In this document: one piece after another, positions 1-11,303 of the stretch
Position numbering within the stretch: position 1 is the stretch's first letter
How the letters are laid out: each line of letters begins with the position of its first letter
DNA from: Pycnopodia helianthoides
Lineage: Eukaryota > Echinodermata > Asteroidea > Forcipulatida > Asteriidae
Direction of reading: 5' to 3'
NCBI GenBank assembly: GCA_032158295.1
Contig: CM063249.1
Location: 14,302,078-14,366,077, forward strand
Length of the DNA: 64,000 bases
Notes under the pieces: generated by a model
The model's database searches: none
Told to the model about the DNA's origin: nothing
What the model saw: the letters and a program-made list of their open reading frames with translations, nothing else
Position numbers and translations under genes: made by a program

Positions 1-115
1 CTACCTGATTGCGTGGGTTTTCCCCATTGGTGTTTTCCTCCAACATCTAAAACTGAGCATTTCTTCTCGTTTCCTATTAACCATCGGCGTAATTGGCGCT
101 TGCATGATAGATAAG
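1..115. repeat. Dispersed repeat fragment, copy 1
   Basis: This stretch is a diverged copy of 4491-4610. Both contain a 'gattgcgt.ggttt.cccc' block followed by 'tttcctcc.acatctaaaactga', 'atttcttctcgtttcct' and 'attggcgct'. In the second copy the repeat runs into a LINE 3' end, so it may be the 3' part of a LINE or a SINE that borrows a LINE tail. The copy is cut by the window start. No coding capacity is seen. Confidence 0.6.
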
Positions 116-536
116 TAAACAAAGATAGGAGTTCTATATTCGCAGCATCATTTTTAAAATAATCAGTCCCTGCCAGTTTGTCCAAACGAGGCAAGGTTGT
201 GTCGTGGCTGACATGAATAATGTCTACATGGAGTTGTCCATGTTGTTAAGAAGTTTTTGTTCACAATCATTTTTCTTAAACCAAAATGTACACACTGTGC
301 TTATGACTTTCTGCCAAGCACACTTCTTCTGCTGGTCACACAATGATAACTCGATGTATCCATGTTGTTTCATGAAAGGTTGAACACCTATTTTAACTCA
401 CACCCATTGGGCTAGAGACCATTAAACTCCCATATCCTCCAAAATACTCCACTTTATCGCAACTCAATCCCTAAATGTTGGACTGTGATAAGATTGATGC
501 ATGTTACCTGGCCCTGCAGTCCCTAAATCCTACAAT

Positions 537-603
537 GTCACCGTGGTTCAGTGGTTAGACTGCAGGACTTGCATTCACTAGGTTGTGGGTTTGAATCCTT
601 TCC
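537..603 (+). repeat. tRNA-like SINE head fragment
   Basis: An A-box-like TGGTTCAGTGGTTAGACTG is followed about 30 nt later by a B-box-like GGGTTTGAATCC, the internal RNA polymerase III promoter spacing of a tRNA-derived SINE. No clean acceptor stem closes around it, so a functional tRNA is unlikely. It is short and isolated. Confidence 0.45.
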
Positions 604-3480
604 TAACAAGCTAACCACTGATTCCACAATGACTAGAATAAGTATTGTCGTCTGGTTACTGAATCATAATTTTTTGAATTGTGCAATTTACAGCCGTTAA
701 ACCAATGTTTGTATGAGAGCGATTGGCTGTGCCAGCTTGGTGTTTATATTCCCTTGTGGGAGTTCCCTGAGTTCCCTTGACGGGAAGATCATCTAAACAA
801 GTCAGACAACTTTGGTAATAAGATTTTGGTTGGTTTGGGAACATTGCTCCATTAGAGTGAATGCCAATTTCAATTCAGAACAATGAAATGTATCCCATTT
901 CCAAACAAGTGCTATAGTTGTGTGCCAACTTAACAAAACAACACCAACGTGCACTGTTCACTCCCAGTCCCAGAGTCATGAGTTATATTGGATAAATTGT
1001 GTTCAGTCTGTCACACCAAATGTAATCTCTCATCAATATTGTCATTGTGTGAGACTCCTGAGCTGGTCCATTTTAGCTACTACAACTCAACCATGACATA
1101 CATGTACAGTGAAAACAAATGTACAGGAGCTATAATACCAAGTGTCAATTCCACTTCCCCTTCACTTCATTCATATGAACACAGTCCCCCTAATTCCACC
1201 CTCTGTTGTAACCAAGAGTGACAGAATTACTACCCCCTCCCCCTCTTCAACTTTAATGGGCCACCTAATAGCATTTAGCTGTGGTGGCTGAGATTGTGCT
1301 GGCACAATGGGTCGTTTTATTACCCTGCAGGGGTGCGTGGAAGATTAATTACCAAGTGGTTAAATACAAATGGCTTCTGGTGTCTGGCATCCTGTCCAGA
1401 ATTAAGGTCAAACTCACAGTTTTTATCAAGCTCAGGGTTTTCTTTTTTTCTGGGGGAAAAAGTGTTGTAATGCAGTGTTCATAACAATGGACCCAGTTTC
1501 ATCAAGTAGCTTTGAAAATGTTACTCACATATTTTATTTGTAAAGTGAATGTTGGAAGGGAACAGCAGTCACTGACTGTTCCATTCAATGGTGTTTTGGC
1601 TGATGAACAGGGGCGTAGCAAAGGCATTTTCTTTGGATGGAAACCAATTTGACGATTGGCATTTTCTTTCATGGGCGTGCATTGTTAATGGAAACCAGTT
1701 TGCTGACTTGGGGATTATCAATTTCCTCCATGATTTCAAAGAAAGACTAGGAGCCTAGCGCGGAACCGCACCTTTAAATCTCAAGCACAGCATCAATAAA
1801 CTTTTTTGTAAGACAGCCCCATAAATACAATGTTTTATAAAAAAAACATTGACATTTTAAAGGAAACTTTCACAGTTTATTTCATAATAATGTTTGCCGG
1901 GATGAATCTCCATAAAATCTAATGTTGTACTGCCCCTTTAACCGTGACTCCCTCATTTTTCTTTGAATACAGTTTTGTATGGACCTTATATAGGCCAATT
2001 TAATACGGGCATACTCAATAGGCTTTTGTGTGTTTTTTTAAATATAAATGTAGACCTATACCCATAGGCAAACAGTCATCCATTCAATACAAATTGCAAT
2101 GAGTGACTTTGTAGGAGTGCCTTAAGAATGAAATCTGCTATTAAGCTAGTTTCTGATGGAAGTTTGAACTACTAGATGAAAGTAAAAACAAATCAGTGAG
2201 GAATCTCCGCCCAACAATGCTTCATTTGTGGGAGGCTTTTATAACAATAGGCCTAATTCTTTAGAGACCATAGTGGCCACAAGTGGTCTGTACCAAAATG
2301 CTCATCCAGCCACAAACGGTCGCAAGATTTGATCCACTTCCATTCACAAAAAGAGGTCACAGTGAAAGTCGTGTCCAGAATTGACATTTTGCAAAGTTTC
2401 CCATGTTGACATGAAAATGTTTGTTTCATATTGTTTGTTTTTTTTCATTTATATTGACAAAAATAGAGTACAAAAATCAACACTAGTAGCCATGTGTGGG
2501 CATATTGTGAGTATACAGAAACGAATGGTCTCTGAAAGGTAAAAGGATGTGTGTTGTGCCACCCTGACCATGCCATGTAAAAGTTTGTAATTAGTAAGTA
2601 ATGAATCACCTGAAAATAAACTTGGTGCCACCCCCTTTTCCTTTTTGTTTTCAATTAATTTAATTTAGAATACTGTCTCTGGGATCGCCCACAAAACAAG
2701 CCTGGCAGCTCATGATGTAATGCTTGATGTCACTATATACAAGTACATATTTGTATATTTCTGTCTTTATTTTGACCCTAAAATTAAATCAAGATGGCTG
2801 TATAGTGATGATCAATCTATATTGAGTCCAACCATCTTACAAAATGTAGGCCTATTTTACCTACAGCACACAAACATGCTTTACAAAGGAAAAATATGTT
2901 TATCTTGTTTATTTTGTGAGGTTCCGTTAAAATGTTTCCTCTACAAATAAAGTTTGTTAAGCATAATAAGCCGTATTTCTGGTGTGTGACATAAGTCCCA
3001 GTTAAATAAAAATTTCAGGCCACACTGCACCCAAAGAACGTTTTCGTAAATTACAGGTGGACAGTCATTGTACCTGTATAAATGCAGTCATTCAACTGTG
3101 ATATCCCAATTCTCGTTTTGGCCTTGGTCCAAAGAATCGCTGAACAAAACACAATCCCACTCTCTTGTGTTCAATCGATCCCTGGTTGGTGTTCGGCATG
3201 AAACCGTAACCCGTAGACGTGATTGCAGAGTTCCTGTTTGAGACAACTTTTAACTTGAACCCTTTTTACCAAAGTTTCGGATACAAGAAGCGGCGCATGG
3301 ATTTTGGATCAGTTTACAACACAAGACGTAGAGCTACGGAATGAAAATACGTGGAAAAACAAACCACTCTGTTTTCGCAAAGTCTAAAATCAGCCAAACA
3401 GCTGTTAACGTCTCAAGATATACCCCCTAGAAGAAATGATAACAAATGCAAAATTTAAAAAAAAGTGTTGTTTCACCGTC
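604..3480. other. Noncoding stretch upstream of the Max-like exons, nothing firm
   Basis: No exon, RNA gene or intact element could be supported here. Short frames at 988-1221, 1281-1484 and 2720-2950 lack recognisable domains or splice context. A CAGGGGCGTAGC motif at 1608 resembles a hAT-type terminal repeat, but no matching other end was found. The missing 5' exons of the Max-like gene are not visible here. Confidence 0.5.
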
Positions 3481-3796
3481 CAACCTTTACTTGGTTTTCC
3501 TGTGAATTCCCATGGATGCATTAATAAAGGGAAGTTCTTATAATGGAAGTCTTATGATGGAAGCCTGCTAAAACAGATCATCCAACCGTGTTTAACTCTG
3601 GCACTTTTATAAGAGATGACACAGCATCCATTTATCTCATCTTACAATTATTTCATCTAACAACCTTTATTTGGTTTTCCTGTGAATTCCCATGGATAAA
3701 TTAACAAAGGGAAGTTCTTATAATGGAAGTCTTATGATGGAAGCCTGCTAAAACAGATAATCCTACCGTATTTAACTGGCACTATAATAAGAGGCA
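3481..3796. repeat. Tandem duplication, 180-bp period
   Basis: The block at 3481-3612 recurs at 3661-3796 with an exact 180-nt offset. Both start CAACCTTTA.TTGGTTTTCC and share the run of 'gaagttcttataatggaag' and 'cttatgatggaagcctgct'. Few substitutions separate the copies, so the duplication is fairly recent. It lies just upstream of a MITE. No coding role is seen. Confidence 0.85.
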
Positions 3797-3825
3797 GGCA
3801 AGATATACAAGTATATGTAATTTAA

Positions 3826-4136
3826 CTCTTTCGCTTCGGAATAGAATTTTTCGAATTTCGAGCAGTTTGTACGGAATTAATTATTGGACGCCGCCATCTA
3901 ATGTGTCAATAATACCCTTGGCGCGATGGAAAGCCAAAGGCAGCGCGACTCAAAGCCGCTGCAACTAGGGTCAGAGGTCATCCAGATGGCAATACGGCAT
4001 AAATTATGTAAAAAAGGCACACGTCATGGGGATGCCCCGAGTATACAGTGACGTCAACGAGCCGCTGTGAGCGGCTTTCCGTAGGGAACGGGACATTTCT
4101 GTGAGCCGCTGTGAGCGGCTCGCCATAGCGAAAGAG
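3826..4136. mobile_element. piggyBac-type MITE with CTCTTTCGC ends
   Basis: The element begins CTCTTTCGCTTCGG directly after TTAA (3822-3825) and ends CGCCATAGCGAAAGAG. These ends are inverted repeats of each other. TTAA is the piggyBac target site. The right side is followed by ATAT, so the right-hand target copy has probably mutated. The interior holds two near-identical GC-rich palindromes, GAGCCGCT-gtg-AGCGGCT(C), at 4059-4076 and 4103-4121. At about 311 bp with no open frame it is nonautonomous. It is clearly more GC- and CpG-rich than its surroundings. Confidence 0.7.
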
Positions 4137-4291
4137 ATATGTACGTTATACACTGTTGGAAAAGGAAGTTTTATATTTTGCATCTTGAAACCCTAACCTT
4201 CCCATCCCTCCAAATTCCAACTCCATGTTTTGTTTGGTTCTGTTGGACTGAGGACTGCACAATTAAACTGATTATGCTTTACATGAGATCA

Positions 4292-4462
4292 GGGCCCAAT
4301 TTAATAGAGCGGCTTAAGCAGAAAATATTGCTTCACAAGAATACCAGTCACAAATTGTATACCAGTGACATGGTAGTTTGGCTGGTACCCTTATTTTGGT
4401 AGGCGTAATTTTGTTGTGCTTAGCTACTTTCTGTGCTTTAGCAGCTCTATGAAATTAGGCCC
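4292..4462. mobile_element. Short MITE with GGGCCCAATTT ends
   Basis: The element starts GGGCCCAATTTAATAGAGC and ends with the inverted form (GCTCTATGAAATTAGGCCC). The interior is rich in 'gcttagc/aagca' words. The same family recurs in this window at 6392, 32597, 32760, 40168, 41743 and 55439. It is nonautonomous and its superfamily is not recognised from the ends alone. Confidence 0.75.
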
Positions 4463-4490
4463 AGGCATACCACCATAATCAGAGTCCAAC

Positions 4491-4615
4491 AGTTTGGGTT
4501 TTCAGACCCAACTTGATTGCGTAGGTTTCCCCTTAAAGGTTTTCCTCCCACATCTAAAACTGAATATTTCTTCTCGTTTCCTACTGGTCCTGTTATTGGC
4601 GCTCATTTTGCTGTT
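4491..4615. repeat. Dispersed repeat fragment, copy 2
   Basis: This is the second copy of the repeat at 1-115, with the same 'acatctaaaactga.. atttcttctcgtttccta' core. It sits directly upstream of LINE-like 3' sequence, which suggests that both belong to one old insertion of about 360 bp. Confidence 0.6.
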
Positions 4616-4719
4616 GGAATGTCATAAAATAAATAATACAACTCTCAATTTGAACTTGCAACTGGTCCACATACTTGAACTTGCTATGATCAATTTGCTT
4701 TCGCTGTAGCCGCAACAAC

Positions 4720-4860
4720 ATTATGGAAGAATGTCCCTCTTCATATACGTCAAGCAGTGACCCATTCATATCTCCCTTAAAGACTTTTTTACTTTAGGTT
4801 TTAATTGCTTAGAACTGGCAGTATTAAATGCTCTATAAATATGATTATTGTCTTTCTTAA
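4720..4860 (+). pseudogene. LINE 3' end fragment (reverse transcriptase C-terminus plus tail)
   Basis: One frame reads W-K-N-V-P-L-H-I-R-Q-A-V-T-H-S-Y-L-P. This matches the W-N-x-L-P-x-x-I-R-x-A motif that closes the reverse transcriptase ORF of many L2/CR1-like LINEs. The noncoding tail 'gctctataaatatgattattg' follows, as in such elements. The fragment is about 140 bp with stop codons, so it is a dead 5'-truncated copy. Confidence 0.55.
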
Positions 4861-4915
4861 TATATTATATCCGTGTACACTCTCAATCATGTTTATATTT
4901 TTTCCTTTTTGACAG

Positions 4916-5077
4916 GCCAGCAAGCGGACATCAACCAATTCGATCGACGCATGCAGAACAAACTTCTGGAACAGAAGAGGCGGGATTCCCTGAAGAACTC
5001 GATTGATAATCTGAAGAATGCCCTTCCTGATGGCCGCAACCTGACAGACCAGACTCAGCAGAGTGTACTACTAAAAG
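4916..5077 (+). CDS. bHLH-zip transcription factor (Max-like), exon A: basic region, helix 1, loop
   Basis: This 162-nt internal exon follows a good acceptor (pyrimidine-rich, ending GACAG at 4915) and ends at donor AAAAG|GTAGGT. It enters in phase 1 and leaves in phase 1. The translation includes FDRRMQNKLLEQKRRDSLKN (basic region into helix 1), then DNLKNALP, a loop DGRNLTDQTQQ, and SVLLK, the start of helix 2. Proteins of this class bind E-box DNA as dimers in the nucleus, and Max is the shared partner of Myc, Mxd and Mnt. Of the class B contact residues His5-Glu9-Arg13, Glu9 and Arg13 are present but position 5 is Asn. The sequence is much less conserved than Max usually is between animals, so it may be a divergent Max paralogue. 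Mlx (which shares the EQKRRD stretch) is the main alternative. The bHLH call is firm; the subfamily is not. Confidence 0.85.
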
Positions 5078-5220
5078 GTAGGTTACCCTTTTAAGGTGTG
5101 GTTCAACAATTTTTACGAGCATACGTCGATCATTCTCTGGAAATGGTTTGCCCAGGAGAAGCTATTTTTCCAAGTAGTGAACAACTTTTAAAGCCTTGTG
5201 GTTTATTACTTAACTTTTAA

Positions 5221-5465
5221 AGTAATAACATTCATGCACTTGCACACTTTAACTGTTCTACTGTAGAACAGTTATACATGTAGGAGCTATTCACAATTAT
5301 TGACATTTAGCTTAACCGTATTGTATTGGGGGGGGGGGGGTTAGTGTAGCCTTTTAAAAGAATAACCATGCACTTTCACAGTGTAGAACAGTTATAGGAG
5401 CATTCACAATTATTGACATAAGCTAAATCGTATGGTCGTATGGGGGGGGGGGTAGTGTGGCCTTT
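5221..5465. repeat. Tandem duplication with poly-G ends
   Basis: Two adjacent copies (5221-5355 and 5356-5465) share 'gtagaacagttata', 'ggagc.attcacaattattgaca', a G run of 10-13, then 'tagtgt.gcctttt'. The copies differ by small indels. Replication slippage at the G runs may have contributed. Confidence 0.75.
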
Positions 5466-6391
5466 GTACGCTTTTTCAAATAAAATAAAATGTTGATTTT
5501 GTCAATTTGTATCAAGCCAGTAATTGATGGCTAAAATCACAGTAAGATCGTTGCTTTGTACAAATCGTTTAGATTGGAATCAAGTGCCAGCCATCTTTAC
5601 TCCCAGCCAACATACAGCTAGCCTCCCTTGCACGAATCAACAGCGGAACTTTGAACGTTTAGTCGTATGGGGCTGTATAGCCGTAATTCCCTCTCTCAGC
5701 CGGGCCCAATTCATGGCTCTGCTTACCGCAGTTTTCTTCACTTACGGACACAATACAGCATGCAAGAGTTCAACCTTTTCTTAAGTTCACTTTTAGTTGG
5801 AGGTGGGGACGGGGTCCTGAAAAAGTGTACAGTTCGAAGCTTGTGAAAATGCTGAAAACTGGCCCCTTAGGTTCCCTGCCACTAAGATACAAGCCTCAAA
5901 GTGATGATGACAGATACAGATTTGTACCACAAGACTTGTCTGTTTGCTCTGAAAATAGCCGAAGAAATCTACCCAAATACTGTAGCTGAAGACTTCATCA
6001 ATCCCAAGTCTGAATCTGAGTTTTTGCACTCAATATCCATAGTCTATTCACTAGCTACACACATCCCCAATAGGCCAAGTTGGAGGTGGAGGGGATCAAC
6101 AGTTTGATGTTTAAAAAAAAAGGGTCTTTTCTGTCACTTGTGAATATGCTTAAAATGTTTAACCGCCTGTAAGACTGAAACTTTAATTTTATTTGTTCCA
6201 TGTCAGACAATTTCATCGACGCCGATGACAACCAAAAATGAAACAGGAAGGGAAACTAGAAATAACAAGAAAAAATCTCAACTGACCCTCCCAATCAGGT
6301 TATTAATATTAGGCTTCCCCATCCCTATGGAGCTATTTGTGAAACAGGTTTTCTATTAAAGTTTATAGTACAACATTTTGTCATTTGGAAC

Positions 6392-6560
6392 AGAGCCCAA
6401 TGATATAGAGCTGCATGAGCAGACGACGCTTAACAATTTTCTGCTAAGTAAAAATAAGCAGGAAACCAGTTTCAAAAAGAGTACATATGACATTGTACTT
6501 TGGATGGTAACTTTTTCTCATCGGCACAATTTCTTTGTGCTTTGTTAATTTTTGTGTTTA
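6392..6560. mobile_element. Degraded copy of the GGGCCCAATTT MITE
   Basis: The left end GAGCCCAATGATATAGAGCTGC and the interior 'gcttaacaattttctgctaag' plus 'gtacatatgaca' match the copy at 32760-32985. The right end is worn away near 'ctttgtgctttgttaa'. A second partial copy of the end appears at 6615-6660. Confidence 0.5.
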
Positions 6561-7899
6561 GAAATGTGTGTGTTCACTTTTATAGCACTTCCTTAGACAC
6601 TGCTATTTTTTCAGTTCAGGGCCAAATTTGATAACGCTGCTTGCCGGTAAGCAAATTGTCACCGATTTCAAGAAGAGACACACTAGCCCATGCAGCCAAA
6701 GTTTAATGTTTGGAGAAAATCGTGCTTGAAGATAAACTATTTTTGAAATCATCGTTATGGACACTGTTTGCCATTTAAACTTTGACATTTTACTTAGCAT
6801 GAAAGTGGAGATCTTAAATCATGCAAGTATGTTGTTATTTTTATTATAGCAAGTTTAATTAATGAGTAGTTGACTGTTTAATACAAATGTCTCTTTGTGA
6901 AAACCGGGCAAAACAGGTCTGTGTGCAGTGTGTGTGAAACTGGCCCCAGAACTGAAGTTTAGACGACATGAGTGGAAGTGAACTAGTGAAGCCGAGTTAG
7001 ACCCAAACTTCGTACTTGTACTCCTCAATAATATGAACCAATGATCACATCCTGAGATTTGTAACCAATGCCACCTGCACTCAACACATGTCCTCCCATT
7101 TATTAAAATGAATCATTTCCCATCAAACAGTGTCTTCTGATTCCATCTAAAGTCCCCTTTTCCTTTCCCTTTGATCAGCGCCCCAGTGATATTTTTCCAG
7201 CGTCCCCCATGGTTGTTGCCTAATGACCAATAACCTCTTTTCAGTTCAGCGTTGCGTGGGGTGTTCAACTTTAAAGGGAAGAACCAAAGTTATTTAGGTG
7301 GATAGGGGAGCATAAAACATACATTTCTCCCTGTTTCTTTCAAAACTGATTTCTTATTACTGAAAATTCTATCAAAGTAGGTGGTGAAGTTTTTTGTCTG
7401 TTTGTTTTAGAACAAAAACCAGGTTTGTTTTTAAAGATTGCTTGTTACAGAAGGTGCAGATTCTGGTCCAGTTGACACCCCAAGCTAAACCTGAAACAGC
7501 TCTTATCTACAAATCATTGCCCACAGAATTTCCCCTTCCAATTTGATATCGAACCCTTTTGAGTTCCCTGAGCCGGATCCCCCACCACCGTGTCTCCCTT
7601 TCCGGCCAAACCCCAGGGTTTGGTGTTAACCCAACCAGCCTCCTTTATGAATCACTGCAATAGAGCTTCCTATTCCAAATTGAGTTCTTGCCCCTGCTTG
7701 GGTTCCTGTGTAGAGATGTCTCCACCACAAGCACCTTGCCTCTCAGAATAGCCAACCATGGGCTTGGACTATATACACCTGCCCATAGCTGTGATGCATC
7801 CATTCCCCGTGAAACTTTCACCATTCAATTTGAAAGGATTTGACCTCCTTTTTGGGTTCCTCCTGCCATAATCCTCCACTGTGTTATTTGCCGCCATCT

Positions 7900-7990
7900 G
7901 TTAAATCAGGGGGTTCGAATCCCACCAGAGTTGTCTGTGGATTCTTTTTTGCCTCAGGACTTGGAAAGCACTTAGTATTGACCCAATACA
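7900..7990 (+). repeat. SINE fragment with B box
   Basis: GGGGTTCGAATCCCACC at about 7910-7926 is a consensus RNA polymerase III B box. It is followed by SINE-like body sequence ('tgtggattcttttttgcctcagga'). No A box is visible upstream, so the 5' head is truncated or diverged. The surrounding 7540-8330 is C-rich but otherwise unexplained. Confidence 0.4.
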
Positions 7991-8689
7991 CAACGACATC
8001 ATCACGACAATATATCTTCCTGGTGCTCTAAGTACTGTCCCTCACACCACCGCATCCCCGTGCTATCAAAGTTTGAATCTTACCTCTGTATAATTGGACG
8101 CCCTGACGGAGATTCCACAAACCACAACTTTTCAACCCCATTATAATTATAAAAACACTCCCAATAGGTGCTCTGACCAATATACCTCACACCAATGTTC
8201 CCCCTTGTTAGCAAAACCCCCAGGTTTGGTGTGTTTCCCATTGACCTTTTAACACCCTTGCCACACCTTAAGCATCCTCTCTGTTGCACCTCATGGGGAG
8301 CTCGCTTGGTTGGACCTGTTGGCACCGCTGACTCCTAACTCTTCCCTTCAGTGTTTCCTATTATTAAATTTCTTATAGGCATGTCAGTCTGTAATATTCC
8401 CCCATGGTTTAGATTAGTGTAATATTCCCCCCAGTTGAGCAGACAGGTGTTAGTTGTTGAGTAAAGTGCTATATGTTGGGTAGAAAGTGGAGAGCGAGAG
8501 CAGAAGGGAAGTAGAAGGGGGCAGTGATGGATCCTGAGAGATTTCAAAATGCCCCTACCACCTTAACAACGCATAATTTAATCAAAGATTGAAGTGATAA
8601 TGGTAACAAAATAGGTTACACAATTTTCTTAATTTTACATAATTAGGGTATGTTGTTATAATAATAATAAAGCCTTCTTATGTATCGCT

Positions 8690-8812
8690 CAAATCCGTCA
8701 CTCAGTGATGCTCTTGGCGCTCGAACATAATTATATACTTTATTCTGCATGCGCACCGCACTTGTTAAATGGGACGCACTACGAATATAATGACCGGCAG
8801 TCAACGTGTTAA
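8690..8812. mobile_element. MITE fragment ending GGCAGTCAACGTGTTAA
   Basis: The block GCATGCGCACCGCACTTG...GGGACGCACTACGAAT.TA.TGACC.GCAGTCAAC is the inverse of sequence at 46858-46930. The end is CGGCAGTCAACGTG followed by TTAA, the piggyBac-type target site. Only the right-hand part is recognised, because the expected partner end upstream was not found. Confidence 0.6.
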
Positions 8813-8830
8813 CGCCAACAGATTAACTAG

Positions 8831-9162
8831 ATTATGTACAACATTGGTAGTTTTCAAAGACTAGTATCCACACTTTATGTGACCCAACATATAAGCCTAA
8901 ATGAAATAACAAACCTATAAAATGTTAAGCTCTGGTTTTCAGAGTCATGAGAAAACAGTGAAAAAAATGTTTTCACTGTTTTCAAACATCAGTTTTGGAC
9001 GCGCGCGATTTTTTTACTCATTTCCTAAAAACTGTAGCATTTCAAGCAAAACTATTTCAAGGGAAGTTTTCCACCATGACCAGCTTTATACCTTGTAAGT
9101 TATGTGCAAATCTGTGAACATTTCTATTTTCAATCTTACCAATGTTGTACACGCCCTTTAAG
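8831..9162. mobile_element. MITE copy A, TTTAAAGG/GTACAACATTGGTA family
   Basis: The left end reads GTACAACATTGGTA and the right end TTACCAATGTTGTACACGCCCTTTAA, which are inverted repeats. The interior has a palindromic core around 'gaaaacagtgaaaa..ttttcactgttttcaaacatca'. Copies B (11878-12182) and C (13001-13339, inverted) share the order of internal words such as 'gaaataacaaacct', 'tttcaagcaaaacta' and 'accatgacca'. It is nonautonomous, about 330 bp, with a probable TTAA or TA target. Confidence 0.8.
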
Positions 9163-9530
9163 ACTGGTTTTAAACAGCTGATAAAGACATAACTAGAGCT
9201 TTGAATGCACGTTTGGCGCTCATAGCTGTACACATGTTGGCCCATTAGCTTACGCTGGCGCTAATTTACTGTAACGCAATCAATATATACCGGTATTCAA
9301 TGTGAAATCTATTAGCACGTACCCATGCACACAACCGTTTAGTGTCGCATGCAATTTGACCCTTCATAAAACGGAGCCTGAGGACATAACAGGAATTGAA
9401 AATTTAAGCCTACAAAACAGAAAAGTTTTACAGATTTTCCTACATTACGCTTCTTTACATATTAAAGGGGAATTTATGAATATGAATAAAAGAGTAGTGA
9501 CTCGGTCTTAAACGTCTGTTGTAAACCTTT

Positions 9531-9600
9531 CAGGGTCGTGGCCTTTCGATAATGGACCTCGCCTTCGGGCTCGGTCCCTTATCACACAGCAACGACCCTG
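9531..9600. repeat. 70-nt near-perfect inverted repeat
   Basis: CAGGGTCGTGGCC at the left pairs with AACGACCCTG at the right, and inner GGACC..GGTCC arms flank a loop 'tcgccttcgggct'. The whole segment can fold as one hairpin with a few mismatches. It may be a minimal MITE or solo fold-back. No target duplication is visible. Confidence 0.55.
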
Positions 9601-10589
9601 CCAGTTTTAAATGGTGGACCCTGCGCCTACTCTTTATTCCCTTATGTTTTTTATTTATTGATTTATTTTCGGTTTTGGACTGGAAAGTCGGCCAATTTGC
9701 CAGTCTCCCATCCTGACTAATGGGTAAACTTTGTCGTTTTACATTCAATGACAACTCGGGTGTGATGACTGACAAATTCATGCTTTGCAAAATGTGGAGG
9801 AGGCGGAGTGGGGGGCGGAGTGGGGGGATACATTTACCCCCTATTTGTTGTTTAGACGGGTGGCTGGCCCAGGATCATTCCTCCCCATAGCAATTCTCCA
9901 TTTAGTCTGAGGAATTCAAATTTAAGTGGTAACTTATGACTAAGAAAGTCGTTGTACCAGACATTATTCAAATCAAACTCGCAAATGGCTTATCGCTTGA
10001 GTGTTGAAAAGTGCATCAAGACTTTTGTGTGATATAAGAACTGTGCTACTAATATCATTATTTTATTACTTTTCCACCCCTCTTAAAAATACTAGTCTTC
10101 CACATCATCATCGCCTTCCCAAGTTTCCAACCTAAATTTATGACACTGTTTTGTGCATACAGACAGAACATGATGTATACGTACACTGGTGGCCAGTCAT
10201 TTCAAGTGACTCAGTGATAATTCCTATTACTTTCAGATGACGGCACCATTTTCCAGCTGTTTCATTTTACCAGTCCTTCACTTTAAGAATTCTGAGGAGA
10301 GCTATAAACTGCTCTCCCTAAGTTATTGAGAAGAGCTCTTTGCAGTCCCTAGAATTTCACTCATTGATTTCTTGGAAATTAAATTAAAACATGATTGTAT
10401 AAAAAGGTATTATACAGGATTGGTAAGGGTAAAAAAACATAATTGTACAATTTTAGTCTGAAAACTTATACTGATTACTAAGTTCATGCTAGAACCATTT
10501 TTTTCCTTGAAGTTTTTCCCTCTGAAATGAAGTCATATTCAAGAAAACTGTATCTGAAAACCTTAAAAAAGGCAACAGCTGATTTTGGT

Positions 10590-10740
10590 TGTTAAACTGA
10601 AATTAAGGACATTGTGATGACATGCTGAGAATAGTGCATTGTTTTTCACTATTTTCTCCTGACTCACACAGTGGATAACCCAAATTTTCACAGGCTTGTT
10701 ATTTCATGTGTATGGTTGATCACATAAAGCGTGAACACTG
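10590..10740. mobile_element. Fragment of the GTACAACATTGGTA MITE family
   Basis: Shared words with copy C include 'tttttcactattttct', 'gactcacaca', 'attttcacaggcttgttatttcat' and 'catgtgtatggttg'. Neither terminal repeat is preserved. It is an old, internally derived remnant. Confidence 0.5.
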
Positions 10741-10943
10741 TCTGCAACTATTTTGTCTACCAATTCTATATAAGCACCTCTGAAGATTTAAATGCGCGTA
10801 CAAGATTGCAGAGTGGATTTGGGATCATTATTTTTGTACGTGGTCAAAACAAACAAACATTAAATCCACGTTTCATTTTCTGCTGTGAATACAATACTCC
10901 GCTTCGCTTTTAAATTTTAAGGGCACTCCTCGGGGCAATGTTA

Positions 10944-11303
10944 CAGCGGCGTAGCAAGGACTTTTCCGGTGGCGGGGGGGGGGGGGGGGGGGCACAGGGG
11001 GCATTGCTTTTAAGTGGAGGGGGGGGGGCAGGGAGAATGGGTTTGTCAGTGGTTGGGGTCATGCTTTTATTTTGAGAGGGGATGCTGGGGGGGGGGGGCA
11101 CCATCCTCTTATATTCTTGTCATTTTGTTGATCATTCACTACATTAGATTATACAAACACGCATTTTCCTCTTTTTTTCCCTTTTCTTTTTTCTTGTTGT
11201 GAGTACTATCGCGATTTTTTTTGGGGGGCACTGGAAATTTGTGGGGGGCACATGCACCCCCAACCCCACCCCCACCCCCAGTCCCCCCTTGGCTACGCCG
11301 CTG
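10944..11303. mobile_element. hAT-type MITE with perfect 8-bp target duplication
   Basis: The 360-bp element starts CAGCGGCGTAGCAAGG and ends CCTTGGCTACGCCGCTG, inverted repeats with one extra base. It is flanked on both sides by CAATGTTA (10936-10943 and 11304-11311). Eight-bp duplications with CAG...CTG ends are the hallmark of hAT transposons. The interior is G-rich on the + strand with long G runs, then C-rich near the right end, and has no transposase frame. The perfect duplication implies a fairly young or well-preserved insertion. Confidence 0.9.

Noticed and set aside
1608..1760. hAT-like element starting CAGGGGCGTAGC
   Set aside because: No inverted partner or 8-bp target duplication was found, so at best it is a fragment end.
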